64,000 nt of DNA from Paracyclopina nana. Taxonomy: Eukaryota; Arthropoda; Copepoda; Cyclopoida; Cyclopettidae. Location: the NCBI GenBank assembly GCA_019096065.1, contig JAGUCH010000002.1, positions 12,164,501 to 12,228,500 of the forward strand. Direction: 5' to 3'. The notes beneath the pieces were generated by a model. It worked only from the letters and a program-made list of their open reading frames with translations. It did no database searches and was not told the origin of the DNA. Shown one piece after another: positions 35,741-49,700 of the stretch. Position 1 is the stretch's first letter, and each line of letters starts with the position of its first letter. Position numbers and translations under genes: made by a program.

Positions 35741-38700
35741 TGTCTGACTTGTCCCCAGAGTCCCTTGAGCCAGTGTGAATTTTCACATTTTTTGCCAATT
35801 TTCAGTTGGGTTAGGTTAGAAACTGGAGTGAGGTTAGGTTAGGTTTAGCTTTATGGCAGCCATTTTTGATCTCAGCACCGAACCAAATGCTGTTTTGAGG
35901 TTCCCAAGTCATGTCTGACTTGTCCCCAGAGTCCCTTGAGCCAGTGTGAATTTTCACATTTTTTGCCAATTTTCAGTTGGGTTAGGTTAGAAACTGGAGT
36001 GAGGTTAGGTTAGGTTTAGCTTTATGGCAGCCATTTTTGATCTCAGCACCAAACCAAATGCTGTTTTGAGGTTCCCTAGTCATGTCTGACTTGTCCCCAG
36101 AATCCCTTGAGCCAGTGTGAATTTTGACATTTTTTGCCAATTTTCAGTTGGGTTAGGTTAGAAACTGGAGTGAGGTTAGGTTAGGTTTAGCTTTATGGCA
36201 GCCATTTTTGATCTCAGCACCAAACCAAATGCTGTTTTGAGGTTCCCAAGTCATGTCTGACTTGTCCCCAGAGTCCCTTGAGCCAGTGTGAATTTTCACA
36301 TTTTTTGCCAATTTTCAGTTGGGTTAGGTTAGAAACTGGAGTGAGGTTAGGTTAGGTTTAGCTTTATGGCAGCCATTTTTGATCTCAGCACCAAACCAAA
36401 TGCTGTTTTGAGGTTCCCTAGTCATGTCTGACTTGTCCCCAGAATCCCTTGAGCCAGTGTGAATTTTGACATTTTTTGCCAATTTTCAGTTGGGTTAGGT
36501 TAGAAACTGGAGTGAGGTTAGGTTAGGTTTAGCTTTATGGCAGCCATTTTTGATCTCAGCACCAAACCAAATGCTGTTTTGAGGTTCCCAAGTCATGTCT
36601 GACTTGTCCCCAGAGTCCCTTGAGCCAGTGTGAATTTTCACATTTTTCGCCAATTTTCAGTTGGGTTAGGTTAGAAACTGGAGTGAGGTTAGGTTAGGTT
36701 TAGCTTTATGGCAGCCATTTTTGATCTCAGCACCAAACCAAATGCTGTTTTGAGGTTCCCAAGTCATGTCTGACTTGTCCCCAGAGTCCCTTGAGCCAGT
36801 GTGAATTTTCACATTTTTTGCCAATTTTCAGTTGGGTTAGGTTAGAAACTGGAGTGAGGTTAGGTTAGGTTTAGCTTTATGGCAGCCATTTTTGATCTCA
36901 GCACCGAACCAAATGCTGTTTTGAGGTTCCCAAGTCATGTCTGACTTGTCCCCAGAGTCCCTTGAGCCAGTGTGAATTTTCACATTTTTTGCCAATTTTC
37001 AGTTGGGTTAGGTTAGAAACTGGAGTGAGGTTAGGTTAGGTTTAGCTTTATGGCAGCCATTTTTGATCTCAGCACCAAACCAAATGCTGTTTTGAGGTTC
37101 CCTAGTCATGTCTGACTTGTCCCCAGAGTCCCTTGAGCCAGTGTGAATTTTCACATTTTTCGCCAATTTTCAGTTGGGTTAGGTTAGAAACTGAAGTGAG
37201 GTTAGGTTAGGTTTTAGCTTTATGGCAGCCATTTTTGATCTCAGCACCAAACCAAATGCTGTTTTGAGGTTCCCAAGTCATGTCTGACTTGTCCCCAGAG
37301 TCCCTTGAGCCAGTGTGAATTTTCACATTTTTTGCCAATTTTCAGTTGGGTTAGGTTAGAAACTGTAGTGAGGTTAGGTTAGGTTTAGCTTTATGGCAGC
37401 CATTTTTTATCTCAGCACCAAACCAAATGCTGTTTTGAGGTTCCCAAGTCATGTCTGACTTGTCCCCAGAGTCCCTTGAGCCAGTGTGAATTTTCACATT
37501 TTTTGCCAATTTTCAGTTGGGTTAGGTTAGAAACTGGAGTGAGGTTAGGTTAGGTTTAGCTTTATGGCAGCCATTTTTTATCTCAGCACCAAACCAAATG
37601 CTGTTTTGAGGTTCCCAAGTCATGTCTGACTTGTCCCCAGAGTCCCTTGAGCCAGTGTGAATTTTCACATTTTTTGCCAATTTTCAGTTGGGTTAGGTTA
37701 GAAACTGGAGTGAGGTTAGATTAGGTTTAGCTTTATGGCAGCCATTTTTGATCTCAGCACCAAACCAAATGCTGTTTTGAGGTTCCCAAGTCATGTCTGA
37801 CTTGTCCCCAGAGTCCCTTGAGCCAGTGTGAATTTTCACATTTTTTGCCAATTTTCAGTTGGGTTAGGTTAGAAACTGGAGTGAGGTTAGGTTAGGTTTA
37901 GCTTTATGGCAGCCATTTTTGATCTCAGCACCAAACCAAATGCTGTTTTGAGGTTCCCAAGTCATGTCTGACTTGTCCCCAGAGTCCCTAGAGCCAGTGT
38001 GAATTTTCTTATTTTCCGCCAATTTTCAGTTCGGTTAGGTTAGAAACTGGAGTGAGGTTAGGTTGGGTTTAGCTTTATGGCAGCCATTTTTGATCTCAGC
38101 ACCAAACCAAATGCTGTTTTGAGGTTCCCAATTCATGTCTGACTTGTCCCCAGAGTCCCTTGAGCCAGTGTGAATTTTCACATTTTTTGCCAATTTTCAG
38201 TTGGGTTAGGTTAGAAACTGGAGTGGGGTTAGGTTAGGTTTAGCTTTATGGCAGCCATTTTTGATCTCAGCACCAAACCAAATGCTGTTTTGAGGTTCCC
38301 AAGTCATGTCTGACTTGTCCCCAGAGTCCCTTGAGCCAGTGTGAATTTTCACATTTTTTGCCAATTTTCAGTTGGGTTAGGTTAGAAACTTGAGTGAGGT
38401 TAGGTTAGGTTTAGCTTTATGGCAGCCATTTTTGATCTCAGCACCAAACCAAATGCTGTTTTGAGGTTCCCAAGTCATGTCTGACTTGTCCCCAGAGTCC
38501 CTTGAGCCAGTGTGAATTTTCACATTTTTTGCCAATTTTCAGTTGGTTTGGTTAGAAACTGGAGTGAGGTTAGGTTAGGTTTAGCTTTATGGCAGCCATT
38601 TTTGATCTCAGCACCAAACCAAATGCTGTTTTGAGGTTCCCAAGTCATGTCTGACTTGTCCCCAGAGTCCCTTGAGCCAGTGTGAATTTTCACATTTTTC

Positions 38701-39199
38701 GCCAATTTTCAGTTGGTTTGGTTAGAAACTGGAGTGAGGTTAGGTTAGGTTTAGCTTTATGGCAGCCATTTTTGATCTCAGCACCAAACCAAATGCTGTT
38801 TTGAGGTTCCCAAGTCATGTCTGACTTGTCCCCAGAGTCCCTTGAGCCAGTGTGAATTTTCTTATTTTCCGCCAATTTTCAGTTCGGTTAGGTTAGAAAC
38901 TGGAGTGAGGTTAGGTTGGGTTTAGCTTTATGGCAGCCATTTTTGATCTCAGCACCAAACCAAATGCTGTTTTGAGGTTCCCAAGTCATGTCTGACTTGT
39001 CCCCAGAGTCCCTTGAGCCAGTGTGAATTTTCACATTTTTTGCCAATTTTCAGTTGGGTTAGGTTAGAAACTGGAGTGAGGTTAGGTTAGGTTTAGCTTT
39101 ATGGCAGCCATTTTTGATCTCAGCACCAAACCAAATGCTGTTTTGAGGTTCCCAAGTCATGTCTGACTTGTCTACTGAGTCCCTTGGGCCAGTGTGAAT

Positions 39200-42100
39200 T
39201 TTCACAGTTTTTGCCAATTTTCAGTTGGTTTGGTTAGAAACTGTAGTGAGGTTAGGTTAGGTTTAGCTTTATGGCAGCCATTTTTGATCTCAGCACCAAA
39301 CCAAATGCTGTTTTGAGGTTCCCAAGTCATGTCTGACTTGTCCCCAGAGTCCCTTGAGCCAGTGTGAATTTTCACATTTTTCGCCAATTTTCAGTTGGGT
39401 TAGGTTAGAAACTGAAGTGAGGTTAGGTTAGGTTTTAGCTTTATGGCAGCCATTTTTGATCTCAGCACCAAACCAAATGCTGTTTTGAGGTTCCCAAGTC
39501 ATGTCTGACTTGTCCCCAGAGTCCCTTGAGCCAGTGTGAATTTTCACATTTTTTGCCAATTTTCAGTTGGGTTAGGTTAGAAACTGGAGTGAGGTTAGGT
39601 TAGGTTTAGCTTTATGGCAGCCATTTTTGATCTCAGCTCCAAACCAAATGCTGTTTTGAGGTTCCCAAGTCATGTCTGACTTGTCTACAGAGTCCCTTGG
39701 GCCAGTGTGAATTTTCACATTTTTTGCCAATTTTCAGTTGGTTTGGTTAGAAACTGTAGTGAGGTTAGGTTAGGTTTAGCTTTATGGCAGCCATTTTTGA
39801 TCTCAGCACCAAACCAAATGCTGTTTTGAGGTTCCCAAGTCATGTCTGACTTGTCCCCAGAGTCCCTTGAGCCAGTGTGAATTTTCACATTTTTTGCCAA
39901 TTTTCAGTTGGGTTAGGTTAGAAACTGGAGTGAGGTTAGGTTAGGTTTAGCTTTATGGCAGCCATTTTTGATCTCAGCACCAAACCAAATGCTGTTTTGA
40001 GGTTCCCAAGTCATGTCTGACTTGTCCCCAGAGTCCCTTGAGCCAGTGTGAATTTTCACATTTTTTGCCAATTTTCAGTTGGTTTGGTTAGAAACTGGAG
40101 TGAGGTTAGGTTAGGTTTAGCTTTATGGCAGCCATTTTTGATCTCAGCACCAAACCAAATGCTGTTTTGAGGTTCCCAAGTCATGTCTGACTTGTCCCCA
40201 GAGTCCCTTGAGCCAGTGTGAATTTTCACATTTTTTGCCAATTTTCAGTTCGGTTAGGTTAGAAACTGGAGTGAGGTTAGGTTAGGTTTAGCTTTATGGC
40301 AGCCATTTTTGATCTCAGCACCAAACCAAATGCTGTTTTGAGGTTCCCAAGTCATGTCTGACTTGTCCCCAGAGTCCCTTGAGCCAGTGTGAATTTTCAC
40401 ATTTTTTGCCAATTTTCAGTTGGGTTAGGTTAGAAACTGGAGTGAGGTTAGGTTAGGTTTAGCTTTATGGCAGCCATTTTTGATCTCAGCACCAAACCAA
40501 ATGCTGTTTTGAGGTTCCCAAGTCATGTCTGACTTGTCCCCAGAGTCCCTTGAGCCAGTGTGAATTTTCACATTTTTTGCCAATTTTCAGTTGGGTTAGG
40601 TTAGAAACTGGAGTGAGGTTAGATTAGGTTTAGCTTTATGGCAGCCATTTTTGATCTCAGCACCAAACCAAATGCTGTTTTGAGGTTCCCAAGTCATGTC
40701 TGACTTGTCCCCAGAGTCCCTTGAGCCAGTGTTTCAGTTGGGTTAGGTTAGAAACTGGAGTGAGGTTAGGTTAGGTTTAGCTTTATGGCAGCCATTTTTG
40801 ATCTCAGCACCAAACCAAATGCTGTTTTGAGGTTCCCAAGTCATGTCTGACTTGTCCCCAGAGTCCCTTGAGCCAGTGTGAATTTTCACATTTTTGCCAA
40901 TTTTCAGTTGGGTTAGGTTAGAAACTGGAGTGAGGTTAGGTTAGGTTTAGCTTTATGGCAGCCATTTTTGATCTCAGCACCAAACCAAATGCTGTTTTGA
41001 GGTTCCCAAGTCATGTCTGACTTGTCCCCAGAGTCCCTTGAGCCAGTGTGAATTTTCACATTTTTTGCCAATTTTCAGTTGGGTTTAGAAACTGGAGTGA
41101 GGTTAGGTTAGGTTTAGCTTTATGGCAGCCATTTTTGATCTCAGCACCAAACCAAATGCTGTTTTGAGGTTCCCAAGTCATGTCTGACTTGTCCCCAGAG
41201 TCCCTTGAGCCAGTGTGAATTTTCACATTTTTTGCCAATTTTCAGTTCGGTTAGGTTAGAAACTGGAGTGAGGTTAAGTTAGGTTTAGCTTTATGGCAGC
41301 CATTTTTGATCTCAGCACCGAACCAAATGCTGTTTTGAGGTTCCCAAGTCATGTCTGACTTGTCCCCAGAGTCCCTTGAGCCAGTGTGAATTTTCACATT
41401 TTTTGCCAATTTTCAGTTGGGTTAGGTTAGAAACTGGAGTGAGGTTAGGTTAGGTTTAGCTTTATGGCAGCCATTTTTGATCTCAGCACCAAACCAAATG
41501 CTGTTTTGAGGTTCCCTAGTCATGTCTGACTTGTCCCCAGAATCCCTTGAGCCAGTGTGAATTTTGACATTTTTTGCCAATTTTCAGTTGGGTTAGGTTA
41601 GAAACTGGAGTGAGGTTAGGTTAGGTTTAGCTTTATGGCAGCCATTTTTTATCTCAGCACCAAACCAAATGCTGTTTTGAGGTTCCCAAGTCATGTCTGA
41701 CTTGTCCCCAGAGTCCCTTGAGCCAGTGAGAATTTTCACATTTTTCGCCAATTTTCAGTTGGGTTAGGTTAGAAACTGGAGTGAGGTTAGGTTAGGTTTA
41801 GCTTTATGGCAGCCATTTTTGATCTCAGCACCAAACCAAATGCTGTTTTGAGGTTCCCAAGTCATGTCTGACTTGTCTACAGAGTCCCTTGGGCCAGTGT
41901 GAATTTTCACATTTTTTGCCAATTTTCAGTTGGTTTGGTTAGAAACTGTAGTGAGGTTAGGTTAGGTTTAGCTTTATGGCAGCCATTTTTGATCTCAGCA
42001 CCAAACCAAATGCTGTTTTGAGGTTCCCAAGTCATGTCTGACTTGTCCCCAGAGTCCCTTGAGCCAGTGTGAATTTTCACATTTTTCGCCAATTTTCAGT

Positions 42101-45100
42101 TGGGTTAGGTTAGAAACTGAAGTGAGGTTAGGTTAGGTTTTAGCTTTATGGCAGCCATTTTTGATCTCAGCACCAAACCAAATGCTGTTTTGAGGTTCCC
42201 AAGTCATGTCTGACTTGTCCCCAGAGTCCCTTGAGCCAGTGTGAATTTTCACATTTTTTGCCAATTTTCAGTTGGGTTAGGTTAGAAACTGGAGTGAGGT
42301 TAGGTTAGGTTTAGCTTTATGGCAGCCATTTTTGATCTCAGCTCCAAACCAAATGCTGTTTTGAGGTTCCCAAGTCATGTCTGACTTGTCTACAGAGTCC
42401 CTTGGGCCAGTGTGAATTTTCACATTTTTTGCCAATTTTCAGTTGGTTTGGTTAGAAACTGTAGTGAGGTTAGGTTAGGTTTAGCTTTATGGCAGCCATT
42501 TTTGATCTCAGCACCAAACCAAATGCTGTTTTGAGGTTCCCAAGTCATGTCTGACTTGTCCCCAGAGTCCCTTGAGCCAGTGTGAATTTTCACATTTTTT
42601 GCCAATTTTCAGTTGGGTTAGGTTAGAAACTGGAGTGAGGTTAGGTTAGGTTTAGCTTTATGGCAGCCATTTTTGATCTCAGCACCAAACCAAATGCTGT
42701 TTTGAGGTTCCCAAGTCATGTCTGACTTGTCCCCAGAGTCCCTTGAGCCAGTGTGAATTTTCACATTTTTTGCCAATTTTCAGTTGGTTTGGTTAGAAAC
42801 TGGAGTGAGGTTAGGTTAGGTTTAGCTTCATGGCAGCCATTTTTGATCTCAGCACCAAACCAAATGCTGTTTTGAGGTTCCCAAGTCATGTCTGACTTGT
42901 CCCCAGAGTCCCTTGAGCCAGTGTGAATTTTCACATTTTTTGCCAATTTTCAGTTCGGTTAGGTTAGAAACTGGAGTGAGGTTAGGTTAGGTTTAGCTTT
43001 ATGGCAGCCATTTTTGATCTCAGCACCAAACCAAATGCTGTTTTGAGGTTCCCAAGTCATGTCTGACTTGTCCCCAGAGTCCCTTGAGCCAGTGTGAATT
43101 TTCACATTTTTTGCCAATTTTCAGTTGGGTTAGGTTAGAAACTGGAGTGAGGTTAGGTTAGGTTTAGCTTTGTGGCAGCCATTTTTTATCTCAGCACCAA
43201 ACCAAATGCTGTTTTGAGGTTCCCAAGTCATGTCTGACTTGTCCCCAGAGTCCCTTGAGCCAGTGTGAATTTTCACATTTTTTGCCAATTTTCAGTTGGG
43301 TTAGGTTAGAAACTTGAGTGAGGTTAGGTTAGGTTTAGCTTTATGGCAGCCATTTTTGATCTCAGCACCAAACCAAATGCTGTTTTGAGGTTCCCAAGTC
43401 ATGTCTGACTTGTCCCCAGAGTCCCTTGAGCCAGTGTGAATTTTCACATTTTTTGCCAATTTTCAGTTGGTTTGGTTAGAAACTGGAGTGAGGTTAGGTT
43501 AGGTTTAGCTTTATGGCAGCCATTTTTGATCTCAGCACCAAACCAAATGCTGTTTTGAGGTTCCCAAGTCATGTCTGACTTGTCCCCAGAGTCCCTTGAG
43601 CCAGTGTGAATTTTCACATTTTTTGCCAATTTTCAGTTGGGTTAGGTTAGAAACTGGAGTGAGGTTAGGTTAGGTTTAGCTTTATGGCAGCCATTTTTGA
43701 TCTCAGCACCAAACCAAATGCTGTTTTGAGGTTCCCAAGTCATGTCTGACTTGTCCCCAGAGTCCCTTGAGCCAGTGTGAATTTTCTTATTTTCCGCCAA
43801 TATTCAGTTCGGTTAGGTTAGAAACTGGAGTGAGGTTAGGTTGGGTTTAGCTTTATGGCAGCCATTTTTTATCTCAGCACCAAACCAAATGCTGTTTTGA
43901 GGTTCCCAAGTCATGTCTGACTTGTCCCCAGAGTCCCTTGAGCCAGTGTGAATTTTCACATTTTTTGCCAATTTTCAGTTGGGTTAGGTTAGAAACTGGA
44001 GTGAGGTTAGGTTAGGTTTAGCTTTATGGCAGCCATTTTTGATCTCAGCACCAAACCAAATGCTGTTTTGAGGTTCCCAAGTCATGTCTGACTTGTCCCC
44101 AGAGTCCCTTGAGCCAGTGTGAATTTTCACATTTTTTGCCAATTTTCAGTTGGGTTTAGAAACTGGAGTGAGGTTAGGTTAGGTTTAGCTTTATGGCAGC
44201 CATTTTTGATCTCAGCACCAAACCAAATGCTGTTTTGAGGTTCCCAAGTCATGTCTGACTTGTCCCCAGAGTCCCTTGAGCCAGTGTGAATTTTCACATT
44301 TTTTGCCAATTTTCAGTTGGATTAGGTTAGAAACTGGAGTGAGGTTAGGTTAGGTTTAGCTTTATGGCAGCCATTTTTGATCTCAGCACCAAACCAAATG
44401 CTGTTTTGAGGTTCCCAAGTCATGTCTGACTTGTCCCCAGAGTCCCTTGAGCCAGTGTGAATTTTCACATTTTTCGCCAATTTTCAGTTCGGTTAGGTTA
44501 GAAACTGGAGTGAGGTTAAGTTAGGTTTAGCTTTATGGCAGCCATTTTTGATCTCAGCACCAAACCTAATGATGTTTTGAGGTTCCCAAGTCATGTCTGA
44601 CTTGTCCCCAGAGTCCCTTGAGCCAGTGTGAATTTTCACATTTTTCGCCAATTTTCAGTTGGGTTAGGTTAGAAACTGGAGTGAGGTTAGGTTAGGTTTA
44701 GCTTTATGGCAGCCATTTTTGATCTCAGCACCAAACCAAATGCTGTTTTGAGGTTCCCAAGTCATGTCTGACTTGTCCCCAGAGTCCCTTGAGCCAGTGT
44801 GAATTTTCTTATTTTCCGCCAATTTTCAGTTCGGTTAGGTTAGAAACTGGAGTGAGGTTAGGTTAGGTTTAGCTTTATGGCAGCCATTTTTGATCTCAGC
44901 ACCAAACCAAATGCTGTTTTGAGGTTCCCAAGTCATGTCTGACTTGTCCCCAGAGTCCCTTGAGCCAGTGTGAATTTTCACATTTTTTGCCAATTTTCAG
45001 TTGGGTTAGGTTAGAAACTGGAGTGAGGTTAGGTTAGGTTTAGCTTTATGGCAGCCATTTTTGATCTCAGCACCAAACCAAATGCTGTTTTGAGGTTCCC

Positions 45101-46720
45101 AAGTCATGTCTGACTTGTCCCCAGAGTCCCTTGAGCCAGTGTGAATTTTCACATTTTTTGCCAATTTTCAGTTGGTTTGGTTAGAAACTGGAGTGAGGTT
45201 AGGTTAGGTTTAGCTTTATGGCAGCCATTTTTGATCTCAGCACCAAACCAAATGCTGTTTTGAGGTTCCCAAGTCATGTCTGACTTGTCCCCAGAGTCCC
45301 TTGAGCCAGTGTGAATTTTCACATTTTTTGCCAATTTTCAGTTGGTTTGGTTAGAAACTGGAGTGAGGTTAGGTTAGGTTTAGCTTTATGGCAGCCATTT
45401 TTGATCTCAGCACCAAACCAAATGCTGTTTTGAGGTTCCCAAGTCATGTCTGACTTGTCCCCAGAGTCCCTTGAGCCAGTGTGAATTTTCACATTTTTTG
45501 CCAATTTTCAGTTCGGTTAGGTTAGAAACTGGAGTGAGGTTAGGTTAGGTTTAGCTTTATGGCAGCCATTTTTGATCTCAGCACCAAACCAAATGCTGTT
45601 TTGAGGTTCCCAAGTCATGTCTGACTTGTCCCCAGAGTCCCTTGAGCCAGTGTGAATTTTGACATTTTTTGCCAATTTTCAGTTGGGTTAGGTTAGAAAC
45701 TGGAGTGAGGTTAGATTAGGTTTAGCTTTATGGCAGCCATTTTTGATCTCAGCACCAAACCAAATGCTGTTTTGAGGTTCCCAAGTCATGTCTGACTTGT
45801 CCCCAGAGTCCCTTGAGCCAGTGTGAATTTTCACATTTTTCGCCAATTTTCAGTTGGGTTAGGTTAGAAACTGGAGTGAGGTTAGGTTAGGTTTAGCTTT
45901 ATGGCAGCCATTTTTGATCTCAGCACCAAACCAAATGCTGTTTTGAGGTTCCCAAGTCATGTCTGACTTGTCTACAGAGTCCCTTGGGCCAGTGTGAATT
46001 TTCACATTTTTTGCCAATTTTCAGTTGGTTTGGTTAGAAACTGTAGTGAGGTTAGGTTAGGTTTAGCTTTATGGCAGCCATTTTTGATCTCAGCACCAAA
46101 CCAAATGCTGTTTTGAGGTTCCCAAGTCATGTCTGACTTGTCCCCAGAGTCCCTTGAGCCAGTGTGAATTTTCACATTTTTTGCCAATTTTCAGTTGGGT
46201 TAGGTTAGAAACTGAAGTGAGGTTAGGTTCGGTTTAGTTTATGGCAGCCATTTTTGATCTCAGCACCAAACCAAATGCTGTTTTGAGGTTCCCAAGTCAT
46301 GTCTGACTTGTCCCCAGAGTCCCTTGAGCCAGTGTGAATTTTCACATTTTTTGCCAATTTTCAGTTGGGTTAGGTTAGAAACTGGAGTGAGGTTAGGTTA
46401 GGTTTAGCTTTATGGCAGCCATTTTTGATCTCAGCTCCAAACCAAATGCTGTTTTGAGGTTCCCAAGTCATGTCTGACTTGTCTACAGAGTCCCTTGGGC
46501 CAGTGTGAATTTTCACATTTTTTGCCAATTTTCAGTTGGTTTGGTTAGAAACTGTAGTGAGGTTAGGTTAGGTTTAGCTTTATGGCAGCCATTTTTGATC
46601 TCAGCACCAAACCAAATGCTGTTTTGAGGTTCCCAAGTCATGTCTGACTTGTCCCCAGAGTCCCTTGAGCCAGTGTGAATTTTCACATTTTTTGCCAATT
46701 TTCAGTTGGGTTTGGTTAGA
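39200..46720 (+). repeat. About 1.25-kb block in three copies (offsets 2,705 and about 4,094 bp)
   Basis: The rare GCTCCAAACC variant occurs at 39636, 42341 and 46434, and the linked CTACAGAG or CTACTGAG, GGTTTGG and CTGTAGTGAGG variants keep the same order around each. Equivalent GGTTTGG monomers lie at 39202/41907/46002 and 39715/42420/46513. The first two copies share about 39200-40440 and 41905-43145; the third stops near 46720. The 2,705-bp offset is 16 monomers minus a deletion near 40732 and two smaller ones. Confidence 0.78.
40729..40740 (+). repeat. Truncated satellite monomer (tail deleted)
   Basis: The sequence passes from GCCAGTGT directly to TTCAGTTGGG, losing about 25 bp that normally carry the right half of the TGTGAATTTTCACA dyad, the T tract and GCCAATT. 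The flanks are otherwise normal. Confidence 0.85.
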
Positions 46721-49700
46721 AACTGGAGTGAGGTTAGGTTAGGTTTAGCTTTATGGCAGCCATTTTTGATCTCAGCACCAAACCAAATGCTGTTTTGAGG
46801 TTCCCAAGTCATGTCTGACTTGTCCCCAGAGTCCCTTGAGCCAGTGTGAATTTTCACATGTTTAGGCAATTTTTAGTTGGGTTAGGTTAGAAACTGGAGT
46901 GAGGTTAGGTTAGGTTTAGCTTTATGGCAGCCATTTTTGATCTCAGCACCAAACCAAATGCTGTTTTGAGGTTCCCAAGTCATGTCTGACTTGTCCCCAG
47001 AGTCCCTTGAGCCAGTGTGAATTTTCACATTTTTTGCCAATTTTCAGTTGGGTTAGGTTAGAAACTGGAGTGAGGTTAGGTTAGGTTTAGCTTTATGGCA
47101 GCCATTTTTGATCTCAGCACCAAACCAAATGCTGTTTTGAGGTTCCCAAGTCATGTCTGACTTGTCCCCAGAGTCCCTTGAGCCAGTGTGAATTTTCACA
47201 TTTTTTGCCAATTTTCAGTTGGTTTGGTTAGAAACTGGAGTGAGGTTAGGTTAGGTTTAGCTTTATGGCAGCCATTTTTGATCTCAGCACCAAACCAAAT
47301 GCTGTTTTGAGGTTCCCAAGTCATGTCTGACTTGTCTACAGAGTCCCTTGGGCCAGTGTGAATTTTCACATTTTTTGCCAATTTTCAGTTCGGTTAGGTT
47401 AGAAACTGGAGTGAGGTTAGGTTAGGTTTAGCTTTATGGCAGCCATTTTTGATCTCAGCACCAAACCAAATGCTGTTTTGAGGTTCCCAAGTCATGTCTG
47501 ACTTGTCCCCAGAGTCCCTTGAGCCAGTGTGAATTTTCACATTTTTCGCCAATTTTCAGTTCGGTTAGGTTAGAAACTGGAGTGAGGTTAGGTTAGGTTT
47601 AGCTTTATGGCAGCCATTTTTGATCTCAGCACCAAACCAAATGCTGTTTTGAGGTTCCCAAGTCATGTCTGACTTGTCCCCAGAGTCCCTTGAGCCAGTG
47701 TGAATTTTCACATTTTTTGCCAATTTTCAGTTCGGTTAGGTTAGAAACTGGAGTGAGGTTAGGTTAGGTTTAGCTTTATGGCAGCCATTTTTGATCTCAG
47801 CACCAAACCAAATGCTGTTTTGAGGTTCCCAAGTCATGTCTGACTTGTCCCCAGAGTCCCTTGAGCCAGTGTGAATTTTCACATTTTTTGCCAATTTTCA
47901 GTTGGGTTAGGTTAGAAACTGGAGTGAGGTTAGGTTAGGTTTAGCTTTATGGCAGCCATTTTTGATCTCAGCACCAAACCAAATGCTGTTTTGAGGTTCC
48001 CAAGTCATGTCTGACTTGTCCCCAGAGTCCCTTGAGCCAGTGTGAATTTTCACATTTTTTGCCAATTTTCAGTTGGGTTAGGTTAGAAACTGGAGTGAGG
48101 TTAGGTTAGGTTTAGCTTTATGGCAGCCATTTTTGATCTCAGCACCAAACCAAATGCTGTTTTGAGGTTCCCAAGTCATGTCTGACTTGTCCCCAGAGTC
48201 CCTTGAGCCAGTGTGAATTTTCACATTTTTTGCCAATTTTCAGTTGGTTTGGTTAGAAACTGGAGTGAGGTTAGGTTAGGTTTAGCTTTATGGCAGCCAT
48301 TTTTGATCTCAGCACCAAACCAAATGCTGTTTTGAGGTTCCCAAGTCATGTCTGACTTGTCCCCAGAGTCCCTTGAGCCAGTGTGAATTTTCACATTTTT
48401 TGGCAATTTTCAGTTGGGTTAGGTTAGAAACTGGAGTGAGGTTAGGTTAGGTTTAGCTTTATGGCAGCCATTTTTGATCTCAGCACCAAACCAAATGCTG
48501 TTTTGAGGTTCCCAAGTCATGTCTGACTTGTCCCCAGAGTCCCTTGAGCCAGTGTGAATTTTCACATTTTTTGCCAATTTTCAGTTCGGTTAGGTTAGAA
48601 ACTGGAGTGAGGTTAGGTTAGGTTTAGCTTTATGGCAGCCATTTTTGATCTCAGCACCAAACCAAATGCTGTTTTGAGGTTCCCAAGTCATGTCTGACTT
48701 GTCCCCAGAGTCCCTTGAGCCAGTGTGAATTTTCACATTTTTTGCCAATTTTCAGTTGGGTTAGGTTAGAAACTGGAGTGAGGTTAGGTTAGGTTTAGCT
48801 TTATGGCAGCCATTTTTTATCTCAGCACCAAACCAAATGCTGTTTTGAGGTTCCCAAGTCATGTCTGACTTGTCCCCAGAGTCCCTTGAGCCAGTGTGAA
48901 TTTTCTTATTTTCCGCCAATTTTCAGTTGGGTTAGGTTAGAAACTGGAGTGAGGTTAGGTTAGGTTTAGCTTTATGGCAGCCATTTTTGATCTCAGCACC
49001 AAACCAAATGCTGTTTTGAGGTTCCCAAGTCATGTCTGACTTGTCCCCAGAGTCCCTTGAGCCAGTGTGAATTTTCACATTTTTCGCCAATTTTCAGTTC
49101 GGTTAGGTTAGAAACTGGAGTAAGGTTAGGTTAGGTTTAGCTTTATGGCAGCCATTTTTGATCTCAGCACCAAACCAAATGCTGTTTTGAGGTTCCCAAG
49201 TCATGTCTGACTTGTCCCCAGAGTCCCTTGAGCCAGTGTGAATTTTCACATTTTTTGCCAATTTTCAGTTCGGTTAGGTTAGAAACTGGAGTGAGGTTAG
49301 GTTAGGTTTAGCTTTATGGCAGCCATTTTTGATCTCAGCACCAAACCAAATGCTGTTTTGAGGTTCCCAAGTCATGTCTGACTTGTCCCCAGAGTCCCTT
49401 GAGCCAGTGTGAATTTTCACATTTTTTGCCAATTTTCAGTTGGATTAGGTTAGAAACTGGAGTGAGGTTAGGTTAGGTTTAGCTTTATGGCAGCCATTTT
49501 TGATCTCAGCACCAAACCAAATGCTGTTTTGAGGTTCCCAAGTCATGTCTGACTTGTCCCCAGAGTCCCTTGAGCCAGTGTGAATTTTCACATTTTTCGC
49601 CAATTTTCAGTTCGGTTAGGTTAGAAACTGGAGTGAGGTTAGGTTAGGTTTAGCTTTATGGCAGCCATTTTTGATCTCAGCACCAAACCAAATGCTGTTT

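Noticed and set aside
3901..48406. Dozens of near-identical 60-88 aa minus-strand open frames
   Set aside because: They are translations of the satellite itself. Frame changes between monomers because 170 or 171 bp is not always a multiple of three, the frames appear only where a GGTTTGG-type monomer removes a stop, and there is no codon signature or family match.
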